Below, in pieces: positions 11,148 through 23,083 of a DNA stretch of 64,000 nucleotides. The number at the start of each line of letters is the position of its first letter. The first letter of the stretch is position 1. The stretch lies in assembly GCA_003586115.2 (NCBI GenBank), contig QVOM02000116.1, positions 44,029,024 through 44,093,023 of the forward strand, written 5' to 3'. A program made the position numbers and the translations under genes. The notes beneath the pieces were generated by a model, which saw only the letters and a program-made list of their open reading frames with translations, was not told the origin of the DNA and made no database searches. Source of the stretch: Salvator merianae. Taxonomy: Eukaryota > Chordata > Lepidosauria > Squamata > Teiidae.

Positions 11148-12119
11148 TTGGTATCTAGAATGGAACCAGAGGCCACATCTCCACTTACCATCAGAGGTGC
11201 CCTTCATCATCCTAAGAAGACACCTGCTGCCTTGGTGTCTCCATTTAAGGTGGCAGCTGGTGCTTGGCAACGATTTTGCCACCCCCTGTACCAGCACGAT
11301 AACTGTCCTAGGCACCCTGACTGCAGGGCATGATTTCACACCCTGCATGGAGGCACCGAATATGGAGTACACCTTTTTCTGTGGCAGATCAGAACTCTTC
11401 CACAATCCACCCAGAAAGGAATCACTGTCCAACACGAAGTGGAGATGCATCCAGAATCCCTTTCTCCTACATTTTCACACCCCTCCTTCACCTACCATGA
11501 TGTCCCTGTAAACTGTAAAGGTCACAGCTTGGTCTTCACACAAATGCCTATCTAGGATTTTGGTAGATTTAAAAACGTCCTTTAAATTTACCTTATAACC
11601 AATTTCTTTTCTGTGTTGGGAAGCAAGTACCTGACATCCAAGTTTCCCACCCACCACAACTGAGAATCCCTTGAGAGCACCTTTGATTTTCAAGGATTTT
11701 TAATCCTTGCATGGCTTTAAAAACCAGGTATTTTATTTTCCCAATTTTATTCCCTCAAACAGTCCACCAGTACATTGATTGATGATTAGTATTCCCTTAC
11801 CATTCTTAGAATTTTTCCTTGATGACAGATTCTTGTTAGTCTGTTTGATGGGCCACGTAGATTCCAGTATCAGCACTCAGTGACCTCTATAATAGTCCTT
11901 TTCCACATTTTTTTGATACCTTGTCTAAGCAGGAATATTCTGCAGGAGTCAAAGCAAGGATGGCATTTAAAAAAAAAAAAAAGATTCATTCATTTATTTG
12001 CCTTTACTGCACTGGATATTCTATAACATTCATACCATCTCTCAACCTGAAAGAACAGCCCTATCTCATTGAGCAACTCGTCACCACAACTAATGAGGCT
12101 GCATGTTTTAGTGGTTAAT
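11148..12119. other. Unassigned non-coding DNA
   Basis: No supported gene. A 72-codon minus frame at 11475-11693 has a GGKLG-type stretch that first suggested a ribosomal-protein pseudogene, but the match does not extend. An 11-base A run lies at about 11970. Confidence 0.45.
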
Positions 12120-12470
12120 TTAATTCCAGGAGTTAACATAATTTATGTGTCAGTTGCGGCACTCTCAGCTTCTGCATTCACACAAAATCATCTCAGTTTG
12201 TAAATCTCTTTCTATTCCCAGACTCTAAGTAGTCAATAAACAAAGATTCTAAGATGATGCCTCAATAATAACCTCATCTAATTTGCCGCAAATCCACCAA
12301 GTCCTATGTGTCAAATGCCCTCCAGATGACTCACAGCTTGTGTTATACATGCAAAAGACCTTCTGGCTTACTGTAGCTAATAAATAAGGTTGCAGATATC
12401 TGCAGTTAAGCACAGATTGAAATCTCATAAAGTATTTGGAGAATTAGCACTTCCCTGTTCAGTGGTGTAA
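12120..12470. promoter_or_regulatory. Candidate conserved non-coding element
   Basis: Repeat-free AT-rich sequence with GTTAACATAATTTATG, AATAAACAAAG and TAAATAAGG motifs. It is proposed on sequence style only. Confidence 0.3.
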
Positions 12471-12570
12471 TAGGGGGGCACTTTGAAACTGATGGCATGC
12501 CTGGTTTGGACATTACTTCCCTGCAAAGAGTCTGCAGAAATGGTAGAATGTAGGCTTTCACAGCTGGTTT

Positions 12571-12810
12571 CAATCTCATTTGTAGTAGTTTTTGGGCTGT
12601 TGTGCTGAGTTCTATAGTTCTTCTAAGAACCTAAGCTTTTGGACATAGCTACGATGTCCATCTTCAGAGGATCTGACTTCTTCAGTTGTTTTTGACTCTT
12701 CCAGAAGTCAGATCCTCTGAGGATGAACATCGTAGCTATGTCTGAAAGCTTAGGTTCTCAGAAGAACTATAGACCATGGCACAACAGCCCAAAAACTACA
12801 AGTGAGACTA
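12571..12810. mobile_element. Palindromic PLE terminus with fossil hammerhead ribozyme
   Basis: A 240-bp inverted repeat with arms of about 110 bases on an axis near 12692. The right arm, with the central CAGTTGTTTTTGACTCTTCC, matches the end of the PLE copy at 40.0-40.14 kb. So the right arm is a plus-strand 3' terminal piece and the left arm an inverted partial copy, a known habit of Penelope-like elements. The right arm holds CTGAGGA (12717-12723), a decayed stem II around loop CGTAGCT, GAAA (12744-12747), GCTT and AGG, in the order of a minimal hammerhead core. On the minus strand, the left arm keeps CTGAAGA and a perfect 6-bp stem II but has lost the G of GAAA. Neither can be assumed active. 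Confidence 0.72.
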
Positions 12811-12888
12811 CATAAAGTTTGTCCATTCAGTTCAGAGTAGGCAGTTTTCTCTGAGGGCCAAGCAGTTGAGTTGAGGCAAAGTATGACT

Positions 12889-13147
12889 GAGGCTCTTTCT
12901 ACACTGGGCTTTATTCTGGGATATATCCCATAATAGGGGCCTGCCATCCTCATGCTAGTGCAGATTATTTGTGTGAACTGTCTAGGAATGAGAAAGCTTG
13001 GAGTGCTTGGGTGAATGGTAGCGGTCTGCACAGAATGCCTAATCCTGACTTTTGTTCTCAAGTGGAATAAAAATCTGCATTAGCATGCAGACAGCAGGCC
13101 CCTATTCTAGGATATATCCTGGAACAAGACCCAGTGCAAAAAGGGCC
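12889..13147. mobile_element. MITE A3, split by an insertion
   Basis: Family A arms lie at both ends: CTTTCTACACTGGGCTTTAT at left, and TGGAACAAGACCCAGTGCAA with the final AAAGGGCC at right. The centre, about 12968-13075, is not family A; it is the roughly 105-bp block shared with repeat G at 10.2-10.3 kb. The simplest reading is that G inserted in the loop of the palindrome. Alternatively the G block could be an internal part of a longer ancestor. Confidence 0.65.
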
Positions 13148-13409
13148 TCAGTCCCCAGCAGTGGCCCACCAAGTGGGACTGCAGGATAGTGAGGTAGGGT
13201 GATTACAAGCCCCACTTTCATCTTACATTTAATCACTGCTGCCCTGCAGGCCTAATCTGCTGCCTGCGACTGATTACTGCTCTACTCTGCACGGCTATTC
13301 TCCAGAATTTTTTTTAAAGAATAGTTTTAACTTCTTAAACTCAGCACTTTACCCTTAGATTTTCACAATTTAAGCTGGAGGGTGAGCATTAGAACTAGCT
13401 TTGAGTACA

Positions 13410-13633
13410 AGCTATGTTCGCACCTAAATTTTAATCCATCTTCAGTCCATCTTCAGGGTGAGAGACCATATCAGCAAAGTGATAAGACATTTTCTTTCAG
13501 CATTATCTAACTCTGAAGATCTACCTTTGGGATAAATAACGTGGAAAGAAAAAGCCTAATCATTTTGCTGATGTATCCTCTCAACCTGAAGATGGACTGA
13601 AGCTGGATTAAAACTTAAGTGTGAATGCAGACT
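13410..13633. mobile_element. Palindromic MITE family L
   Basis: Terminal inverted repeats of about 50 bases: ATCCATCTTCAGTCCATCTT at left, answered by CCTGAAGATGGACTGAAGC at right. The outer parts (GCTATGTTCGCACCTAAATT and AACTTAAGTGTGAATGCAGA) also pair. A second inner pair (CATATCAGCAAAGTGATAAG and CATTTTGCTGATGTATCC) extends the foldback. This is the only copy in the window and its class is unknown. Confidence 0.65.
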
Positions 13634-16600
13634 ATTTAGCCACCGCTTTATCCTGCTTTTTAAGGGATCATTATCACTGTATTCCTCTAGAATAAAAATT
13701 GATGATTGCATCAAGCTAGGAAAGAGAAACACTGTCTTCTTAGGTAAAAGCAGGATGCTTTGCCTATTATGTGTTCAATGCTGGAAACCTAATGGGAGTC
13801 AGTCAAAGGCACCCTGCAATTAAAATCTGAAAATCACCTCTGTGAATTTCACTCTTACTTCCTCCCTCCCCGCACCTTCCACAGTTGGAGGCAGTCTTAC
13901 AATGCTGCATCAGAGCCTTTTTAATCATTTTATTCTGATTGGCTGGTGGTCTTTAATTCAAGCCTGCAGAGCATGGATACTCGAAGTCTCCTTGAGAAAT
14001 CTGTTGATTAAAGAGCAGTTGCTTGGAGGCTGTTGATTTCAGAATTTGATTTGACATCTAGAGAGAAGGAACTTTGGCATGTGTGCACACAGCATGTTGA
14101 TTATCAGATGATAACACCAATAGTGGTCTTTAGGAATATCAAATATCCTTCCAATATCTGTTCAATATTTCTGGAATCCCAGCCTTTGTCACAGTGGTTA
14201 AATTAAAATAAGATTTATTTCTGAGGTGAGCATTTTGCTCTCTAGAACCATTTGCACTTAAGATGGCTAACTGATGATGTCCTCTTTTACAGAATTGTGT
14301 CCCCTATTATAGAGTGTTCCATTCTTGGGAATGATCCTCCTTCCAACAGGCCTCTCATTCCAGGCCCTATTTAAAGATGGTGAACTAAAACAAAGGAAAA
14401 ATGCAGAAGTCTTAAGTTGCCCAGTCACATTCACACTTCTTCTGTACCAGTCCATCCCCATTCTGATCTGGGTGTGCTTGTTATAGTGGTATTGCATATT
14501 TAAAAGTTCTGCATTTTGTCCATCTGGCTGAAAAGAAAGAACGCATGCTTCTCTTTGTTCTGAATGTTTCTGAGACAGCGTCCAGAAAAAGCCCCAGTTG
14601 GGGTAGGGAGTGTGTAGCAGTGAGCCCCTGCCAGGGTGCGGACAGGAGGCCTGAGACCAAATGGACAACATTCCAAAATGGCCCTCTGCAGAAACCTTCT
14701 CCAGGTGGAACACTTCCAGCTGAAGTCTAATTTCCTAGCTGGGACACTATCCAGAGACCTGATGCTCTCCCAGATGTTGGGCCAGATACTAGATACAAGA
14801 TACGCCCGAGTTTGCGGCCAGCGTTGGGGAGATGCGATAGAAACATGTGTCCCCTTGCTGACTCCACCAAAATGGGCCAGCCTCAGAACAATTTGGCATG
14901 GGAGATGGCCACATCTGAACCAGGGAGATTGATTGCCCTGCCCCCTCCCTGGGTGAACCAGAATCTCCCATTTTAGCCCATTTTATGCTGCAACATTATT
15001 CTGGTGAACAATGAGCTCCATTTTGACCACACCTAGAAGAGAACTTATACGCCTGATCTCAGACAGGCAAATAACTACAAAATCCTGTAAAATGACAACT
15101 CAGTGAATTCATTTTAATTTCTATCAAAATGTATGAATCAGTGTCATAAGCATCCAGCTTTGTTAGGCAAGAGCCAATAAACCAGTGTTTCATGAATCAC
15201 TTACTCCTGGTTATCTCTATCAGCCACCCTGGTCTATCAGCCTTCCTGTCCCTTACCCCAATCACGTACTTATCTTGAGACAGTAACTGAGCTTGGATAA
15301 TCGTCCAATGAGTTAAATATTCCAAGATGGCCAAGAGTGCCTAACATAGGCAAAACTGCAAGGTACCTTAAAGTGACAGTGGGATCACTCTGGTGGTGCA
15401 TTGGTCTCACATCTGTGAGGTCTAAGAGTGCTTCTTGGCATAGGACATGCATGATCCTGTGTCCTTAGTGTTTCACTTAGTGAACCACTGAAGAGAACTC
15501 TTGACAGTGCTCCTCCAGAGATTTACTTGGGTCATGACGTATGAACCCGCTTGATCCAGTGTTTTTCTGAGAACACAGGAAAAGGGCTGATTTCTGTGAT
15601 CCCTTCCTATGTTCTCTGAAGAAGACACTAGGTGTAAACAAGTTTTCTAGTTCAGTGTTCCCCTTGCCCAGAGCAGTTGCACGTGTGCAAACAGCACTTT
15701 GCTGCTGCTGCGAGTGACATCTTGCCAAACAAAGATCGTTCAAGGAGTGATCCTCATTTACAGGGCAGATTCCACTGTTGTGCAGAATTATGGATTCACT
15801 TAGATCTGATCCTTTGCCAGGGGAACAAAGTACATGATATGCAAGATATGTGTCTTTGTACCCATGAATGCAAAGAATCCTACTTTTTTAAACAATAAAA
15901 GAAAACAATGTGCTGAAAATAAATGATTGAAGGAAAAAATCAAAGCATAAATGAGAGATATTTCCTACTTGTGCTTTAAGAGGGCTCTTCTGAGAAGAGC
16001 TCTCTTATGAAAGCAGCACCTATATCAGAATAACACAGCTGTACCACTCAGTTGACTTCTATAGGCTGAAGTGCTATCTTAGTAATGACAGCTTTAGGAA
16101 ACTGCAGCATCTGAACAGCATCTGAAAAGAGTTAAGACTCTTTTCCAATGTCAGGCTTGGGGTCAGAAGCAGAATTAGCCCCACATATCCAAATAATGTC
16201 TTCCTGTTCAAAGCCATTGTTTTTACTGTCTAGTGGGACTCCTATAAGATTTTCTCCTCTCAGTAGGAGAAAATGGGTTTCTTCTAGAAATAATTATGTA
16301 AGAAGAACCCTGCTGTATTAGCCTGAGGACCTATCTAGTTCTGAATTTCTGGAAAACTCATAATCATGGCATGGAAGAAATCTCTCTCTCTCAATCTCTC
16401 TCTACCTCTGTGTCTCACTCTTATTTGTGACAAATGATCCCTAGTGGCACACTGCTCTGAATCCAGCCCAAAACACTCCTTGATGACACAGTTGCTTGTG
16501 TCTTTACCCACCGATTTTCAAGCCCAGTGGTCATTACCACATCACCACTTCAGCAAATCATACATAGGATGGTGCTCAGTTAGGATGCAGATGACATATA

Positions 16601-16658
16601 AATGCAAATGTGCTCTGTTTCCATACAGTGCCGCTGCATTTGATCAATTGGGCTGTCC
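13634..16658. other. Unassigned non-coding DNA
   Basis: About 3 kb without a gene or a repeat family I can name. Frames up to 148 codons (14267-14713, minus) have no domain. A short (TC)n run lies at 16380-16405. Parts of 14.6-15.0 kb are more GC-rich than the surroundings and may be old transposon sequence. Confidence 0.45.
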
Positions 16659-16708
16659 AATCTAACTCCATTCAGTGGAATAAGTAAGTGATGTCTGGAT
16701 GCAGCCTT
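16659..16708 (-). mobile_element. MITE family J, solo arm (J3)
   Basis: GTGGAATAAGTAAGTGATGT followed by CTGGATGCAGCC matches the right arm of family J at 20.34 and 25.03 kb. The partner arm is missing. Confidence 0.5.
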
Positions 16709-17019
16709 ACTAGCCAGAGCTCAGGAGTGTTAGCCTCCCAAGAACTTCTCAAGAGCTATATGTGCTCCTTCCATTCTGTAGAGCAACTGCACTAGCTAAG
16801 CAGAGGAACTGCTCAGCCTGTGAATGGAAGTATATTATTTCAGACCCAAGGAGCTCCTGTTCCTATTTTGGGTTGAGCTGCAATAGATTGTTTGTACCTT
16901 AAACAGTATAGTAAAGTCAGGCACTAAGAAAGCCAGATTTACTGGATGCCATTACTATGTGCATTACAATACATTTCACACTGCCTAACTATCTTCAGGA
17001 ACTGAACAGTCTTAAGGAT

Positions 17020-17345
17020 TTAAAGAAGGTTTCTTTTTTCCATAGAACACGAAATACCTGCTGTATGTAATGGAGCCACTAACTCCTCGTCTATTGAATT
17101 AATTAAACTTTATGTTCATTTCTTAATCTCCTTAGTTGCCCTCGGTCTCTGCAGATTTAATCCTCTTTCAACCTTTCTATATTTAGTTTTCTGAAGATGG
17201 GTGAAACCTAATTGTGGGGGCTGGAAGAATAAGATTGTTTTCTCGCTCCATTATTGGATTCATTTTGCATGCATGCCAGCTCCTTTTTTGCTTTCTCAGT
17301 TGTGAAGAACAGACTCAAAACCTCCTCAGTAACTAATGATAAGAT
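17020..17345. promoter_or_regulatory. Candidate conserved non-coding element
   Basis: Repeat-free sequence with ATTGAATTAATTAAACTTTA and a run of T-rich motifs. It is similar in style to the blocks at 8.1-8.8 and 60.0 kb. No alignment was available. Confidence 0.3.
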
Positions 17346-17371
17346 AGTACAAAGATTTCCACGTTTATGTG

Positions 17372-17940
17372 GCTACTTACATGGCAAATTGGCCATAGTT
17401 TGACTTCCCCACACCCAGGTTTCTTTTCAAAAGTGACGGGGAACAACTTGAGATACAGTGCATGTCAAATAGGTTCATGTGAGACTCTTCAGGAACATCC
17501 ACATGGCCTACACGGACTATGTCAGGTATGGACTGATTCTGGGGAATTTGCACACAATGCATCCCACAGGAGGCATGGCGTCCCAAGGAATGTGCTCTCT
17601 GCATGGCCCCTGGCCTGCTCCCAGCTGTGAAGACCATGACTAGGAGTGCTCCAGCAGGAGACCACTTTAAAGTGGTCCCTTGCACAGGCCAAGGTTTGTC
17701 CTGAATCCTACCACCCTACTGTGCAGACACATAGTAGCAGCCAGATTGGCCTGTGCCCCATTCCACAGCCAGGCATCATCAGCCTCCAGAAGATGAGCCA
17801 TTTTCAGGGCTATTTCCAGGGTCCACAAGGCTGGGGAACCTTTGTTCCCCAGCCTTGAAGCTAGGCCATGACAGGCCAGCCATAGTTCAAATGGCTACCA
17901 GCACACTACACACCACTAGACAAATAGCAAGTATTTGCTG
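17372..17940. mobile_element. Probable non-autonomous DNA transposon with hairpins
   Basis: More GC-rich than its flanks and holding two strong inverted repeats. The first is a perfect 18-bp palindrome GACCACTTTAAAGTGGTC at 17660-17677. The second is a 14-bp stem (CAAGGCTGGGGAAC) with a 4-base loop at 17826-17857. I found no second copy in the window and did not resolve the ends, so the mobile-element call is an inference. Confidence 0.4.
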
Positions 17941-18017
17941 AAACCTGATACAGCTTAAATAGGGATCACATTCAACCACTTGCCATGTACATAGTGATCT
18001 GACTACTTACACCTCTA

Positions 18018-18205
18018 TGCTTAAGAACATAAGAGGAGCCTTGGATCAGGCCACACAGTGGCCCACTAATTGTTTCTGGGCATTCTCAAGCAGAATAAAA
18101 GGCAAACCGTTCCCCTGCTCTCAACTACCTGCAAATGGGTTTTACAGACATCCTGCCTTTCCTTCCAACCTGGAGGCAGTACCTAAGGATCCATTCTGCT
18201 TATGA
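18018..18205 (-). mobile_element. CR1 LINE 3' end, minus strand
   Basis: The plus strand opens AAGAACATAAGAGGAGCC, the complement of the CTCCTCTTATGTTCTTATG CR1 terminus seen at 56.1 kb. It then parallels that copy for about 180 bases, including TTCTCAAGCAGAATAAAAGG, the CATTTGCAG block and the CCTGGAGGCAGT block. It is 5'-truncated, with no coding part left. Confidence 0.82.
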
Positions 18206-20228
18206 ACTGTGAATGAAAAACACCACTACATTGATTACTTTAAGAATTTTAAACAACCCTTATTAGTTTCCCCCTCCTGATTTCTCAATTTCTTCTAACC
18301 TTTCTAAAGATTTATTTGTCTCCCAAAATTCATTTCAGAGCTCCATGTAGATAGAATGACAACAGAGAATTTAACATAGTGGTGTTTCTGAAAACCTGTG
18401 CTATTCTTTTCCAACTTTGAGTAGATGTCTTTTATACTGTGATAACAGGAGAGGGGAAAAGGTATGTAAAGGAAAAAATAGCATAAAGTGCATATAGCTG
18501 TATAGTACCTAACATGCAGTACAAGAAGCAATATTGCACGAAGCAGTCTATATAAGGTTGCATTTGAACATAATTTGGAAATCGTACAGCATTCTGATTC
18601 TGGCTTGACTGCTTTGGCCTCCTCTATGTTTCTAGTGTAATTTAAAAACATCTTGCCCCTAAAAGTAGGCTGTGGATCCCAATTTAATTCAATGCTTATT
18701 TTAACCTTTTCAAAACATGCCTCTGGCAGCTTCTGTACAAGGGCACTGACAGTGCTCTAGAAGAAACTGCTCTACGAATAACCTTTATTAGTCACCTTGT
18801 TGACTGCAGCAGAGGCGGCATGTTATTCCCATGACTGCTGGTGGTAGAGCTGTGAGTGAGGGGACCATGAAATGGGGAATCCTTTTCCCCTGGTTCAGTG
18901 TTTCCACCCAGGGGCTTCTTGGATGAGCACAGGAAGTGACTGAGGAAGGCAGCCATTTTTCTGTGCTCTAAGAGGAACAATGCCAGACCAGTTAAGTCTG
19001 GATGCTGCAACTTAGGTTCAAACAATGGGCAAGCATTCTCAGAGTCCCTAGAGATTGACAGTTAAAGTGCTCAATGGAGTGATAAGGATATAGTGAGAGC
19101 ACCTAGGCCCAGGATCATCTGGATCCTGTGTCATAAGGGAACTCTTTGGCCACACAGATGTGCAACTGGTGCACCTATGGAGCAATCCCACAGTGACCTA
19201 AAGGTTCCATGCAGATCCTACCTCTCACTATGGTCTTCCAGATTTCTAAATCAAGCAAGTTCCTCACTCAGGTGCCCCCCTCCCGGGTCTTTTTAGTTGT
19301 CACCCCCTAACCATTGAATGATTTTGAAATAAAAGTTTGCCTGCTGCCAACATTGAAGGCTCACAGACAGCAGCAGTTGGAGAACACTTCTAAAGTAGCA
19401 ACATGGGAAGAGGCCCTTTCTGGAAGTTGGAATAATCTCTTTGATCTCTCCAAGCAGCATTCAGATCCACTACAGATTGAAAAGTGCTTCAGAATGATTG
19501 ATCACAGTGAGACTTATTGGAGGGGCCTCTCTCTTCTTCCACTGCCATTGCAGTTCCAATCTATAGACCACCATTGATACCAGGCTAAGTACTTGTTCAA
19601 AATTCTTTGGTAGCTGAAACAGAATTGCAAGCCCAGCTCAGAAACAGCACCCTAGGCAGTGGACCAAAATAAGATTCAGAGTGATTAAAGACAAGGTTCT
19701 AGTTAAAGCTTTATACCTTCTTCACTATCCTGCCAGTTCATCTATGCAAGTCACAGTTGCAGGGTTAAATTCACCCAAGTAATGTTGGCATGAGAGGCAA
19801 TAAACCTTTAGGCAACTCATCTTGGAAGTAAAAATGGAACAGTGCTATTACAGAAATTAGTTAGCCATTTGCTCCACTGTCATGATACCCCAGTTTTGCT
19901 CCCTAACGTGATTGTTTTGTTCTGCCTAATGATAGGGCTTGTCTTAGTTGAGTTGCCTGAGGCATTCATAGGACAAAAGGAGAAGCAGGTGGTTGGGTTC
20001 TGCTGTAAGCTTGTTTCTGACCAGTTGCTGAGAAATGGATGCAATCTTGGCAACTGACAGTCATCTTGACATACAACGCTTACACACTCATGCGTACCGA
20101 TCATAATATACAGTGTTATAGACCAATACTATGCAAATTAATTCTTCAGATGCAACATACATCTGTTCAGAGTAGCAGATCATACATGTATTTCAGAGCC
20201 AAAAAAAAGGTCTGCACTCTCCAAATTA
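18206..20228. other. Unassigned non-coding DNA
   Basis: No gene is seen. Frames reach 115 codons (18304-18651, minus) without domains. An 87-codon plus frame at 19314-19577 has a WEEALSGSWNNLFDL stretch that hints at an old retroelement but is not diagnostic. Confidence 0.45.
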
Positions 20229-20229
20229 A

Positions 20230-20335
20230 GCCCTTTCTTCGCTGAGCTTTATGAGGGATTGTGCACCAGCATGCAGATGACAGGTTCCTATTCCAGGATA
20301 TAATCCAGAACAAGGCCCAGTATAGAAAGGACCTT
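20230..20335 (-). mobile_element. MITE family A, copy A4 (internal deletion)
   Basis: Ends CCCTTTCTTCGCTGAGC and AGGCCCAGTATAGAAAGGACC. The inner part keeps only one full arm (CACCAGCATGCAGATGACAG...TTCCAGGATATAATCC), so most of the left arm is lost. Confidence 0.7.
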
Positions 20336-20336
20336 A

Positions 20337-20473
20337 GATTGCATCCAGACATTGCTTATTCCACTATGTGGGGATATTCCAGTACGGATATCCCAGAACA
20401 AAGCACTCACATTAGTGTTTTATTCTAGAATATCCAAAAACAGTGGAAAAAGTAAGTGACATCTGAATGCAGC
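20337..20473. mobile_element. Palindromic MITE family J, copy J1
   Basis: Arms: GCATCCAGACATTGCTTATT CCACTATG at left and the complement of AGTGACATCTGAATGCAGC at right. The inner GATATTCCAG/TCTAGAATATCC also pairs. It lies directly next to A4. The same element is at 25.03 kb. Confidence 0.7.
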
Positions 20474-20559
20474 TCAAGCCAAATGGCAACCTTTGTGACT
20501 TGTGAACATTTCTGCTTGTTCACAATTTCTGAGAAATTTCCTCAAGTTATATGTAGGAT

Positions 20560-21110
20560 TTCAGCTTTTCACCCTAGTTTTCTTTTGATCACTATGATGT
20601 AGATTCAGCAATATTTATATTTTATGTACATTTTTAATTAATTTGGAATATATATATATATTAATTATTGATTCAGGAATGAAAATGTGGATATTTTAAA
20701 ATGTTTATTTTCACAGATTTGTTGAAGCATGTGCTAAGAATATATATTTATTGTATTTAGTGCACTTCTTATGTTGCCTTTTCCTGGGGTGACCCTTTCC
20801 ATTAATGGATGAGGAAAGGAAGAGGGAATTTTAGACCGTCCCTTCTGCAAAGCTAAATGCTTTGCTCTTTCTGTGTCAGTCGTATTCTTATTCCCTTTAT
20901 TAGTTTTCAAGCACTAAGCCATTTGATCAATCTTTCATGGAGGATGGTGATGTCAACAATGAGAGGTCAGAGAATTAATATAATGAAATCTTTATAAATT
21001 TGTACTTTAAAGGCTTTGACCTTTCCGTCACTCATTATTTCTTGCAGTTGCTGTTTTCGGCTCTTTGGTTTATTCCCAACAGATGGAGAGGAATTTTTCT
21101 CCTATTAAGT
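20560..21110. promoter_or_regulatory. Candidate conserved non-coding element
   Basis: AT-rich, repeat-free block with ATATATATATTAATTATTGA, TTTATTTTCACAGATTTG and ACTTTAAAGGCTTTGACC motifs. It contains a short (TA)n at 20647-20662. It is proposed on style only. Confidence 0.33.
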
Positions 21111-23025
21111 GAAGTGATGGATAGATGCCAATTGGCAACAGTTCAGTCCTAAACTTTGATTGCCTGTAGCTGACCCATCTGTATTATAGACCTTTTTTCA
21201 TTCTCCCTTTTCTTCTTTCCCACAATTCTAGCATGGAAAGAAAACAAGCCAAATTGGGAAATGCAAAATGCCAAGCAAATCTGCAGTAGGAACCAATTAA
21301 TAGGCAGAACTCCAAACTATATATATTTGTAATCCAGCTCCCATTATGCTCATTCAGGATGGTCAAAAATTCAGGAATGATTCTGAGGATCGCTTGCAGT
21401 CACTCACTGCCAATATGATCAATAATCAGGGATGATAAGAATTGTCAAACAATCACCAGAAGTTTGAATAAGCCTTCCTCATGTGTCTCAGGTTGGAAGG
21501 GCCAAGCTTCTTTGAAAGTCTCACTTTGATTTTAGCAAATCTCATCCAGGGCAGACCAAAATGGAGTCTAGTAAGCTCAAAGAGTGGCCTCCAATCAGAG
21601 ATTTCCTCCTCTTTCACTATTCTTCCAGGAATTCTCCACAAGCTTCTGCTGATCACAGCATTTACTGAATTGTGGCACCCCTTTCTTCACCTGACTGTAA
21701 CTAATTCTTAATTTTAACAAACCAGGTTTTAAGAACAAAAAATGAAAGCTTCTGGTCTTCACATCTCCATATTAGGTAAAGAAAGAGAAGAGGGAATGTG
21801 TGAACCCAAGGTTTGTCCAGGGTTTTGTCTGACCTAAACTGTGGTTTTGCTAAAACAGCTAGTGTATGGTCCTATTGTTACTAGCAAAGGGGATCTTGGT
21901 ACATTCATCTGCAGTTTGGGCCTGCAATCAAACTAGAGCCAGTCTTTAAGGCTGCATATGCACCTGGTGATAAGCATAGTCTCACAGTGTTAAGCACTTG
22001 GATTTCCACAGAGGGCACAGGTACATACAATGCCAAGGCCCCTAAAGAGGTCATCAGGTTGCTGTCTCAGACAATGATTTTGCTAAACTCTGATAGCACC
22101 CCAATACCTGACCTCCACCTGACATGTTCACAGTTATACCCAAAGTCAGCCTACTCCACACAGAAGCCTGCAGATACTTCAGATCTAATACCCCATCAGA
22201 ACCAGCAAGTACAGCTAAAAGACAGTCATTGTTAAATCAGATAGTATCTGCCTTCTCCTGTCTGTATTTATGAACTAGGATGTGTGTGCGGAGTTGAGAG
22301 AGGTGTTTATAAACTAGGCTGTGTGTGCATCCACATGGGCAAATAAGGAATGTGTCCAGGATTTGGCATGCAAACAGGTCCACCTGCCAACAGTCTACAG
22401 CCACCCAGGAGTCATGGAATTCATCACTAAAGGTGCCCTAACTAAAGAGCAGGAGAAACGATTCTGGAGGCAGATTGCAATCCAGTCTGCCACCTTGCAG
22501 AACGACAGCAGGTGGAGGGGCCAAATGAACTCGATGATTTCCACCCCTGCCAGTATCCCATCAGACTGAAAATGGCAGAAGAACTTTTTCATTCTGCATC
22601 TGCAAGGATTGTGGAGGCCAGGAGACACCTGCTATGTGGCTGGCTTCCCTCCTGCTTCTGAAGCAGTTTCTGTCCCTCAGACAGCCTGTTTTGCATCCAT
22701 CACAATGCAGCTGAGTTTTTTTAAAATGAGCTTTTGCTGCAGCATCTTTTGAAGTGCTTTTGGGAGAGGTAACTCCAAAATCCATTTGTCTTCTCTTTGT
22801 ACAAAACACCTTTGTCATTTTGAGGAAATGCTCTCTCTCTCTCTTTGTGACTCTTTTTTCTTAAGTCCCTCTTTTTTTTGATCTTGACACAAAATCCTGG
22901 CACATACCAACAAACCCTAGCGCTCCAAAATGATTTTATACCTACAAAAGAGCAGCTAGGCCATCAACAGGATACATGTTTTTTTTTTCCTCTTCTATTT
23001 GCATTTAACAGAATGTAGGATCACT
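21111..23025. other. Unassigned non-coding DNA
   Basis: No gene is seen. The block at 21.95-22.7 kb is somewhat more GC-rich with short frames on both strands (up to 85 codons) and may be an old transposon. A short CT run lies at about 22832-22845. Confidence 0.45.
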
Positions 23026-23083
23026 GGAAGGAAGGAAGGAAGGAAGGAAGGAAGGAAGGAAGGAAGGAAGGAAGGAAGGAAGG
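23026..23083 (+). repeat. (GGAA)n microsatellite
   Basis: About 14 perfect tetranucleotide units without interruption. GGAA repeats can bind ETS-family factors when near genes, but nothing here ties it to a gene. Confidence 0.97.

Noticed and set aside
10809..11511. Overlapping plus-strand frames of 174 and 175 codons, the longest in the window
   Set aside because: They run through MITE D2 and into its flank, have no recognisable domain, and are matched by a long minus-strand frame in the same place. The length reflects GC-rich repeat sequence.
11475..11693. A minus-strand frame with VVVGGKLG, considered as a ribosomal protein S3-type pseudogene
   Set aside because: The similarity covers about 20 residues only; neither the upstream nor the downstream part follows that family.
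12900..13147. CRISPR-like or bacterial repeat array because of the recurring 20-30 base motifs across the window
   Set aside because: The motifs are dispersed MITE arms, inverted rather than regularly spaced, and the genome is plainly vertebrate.
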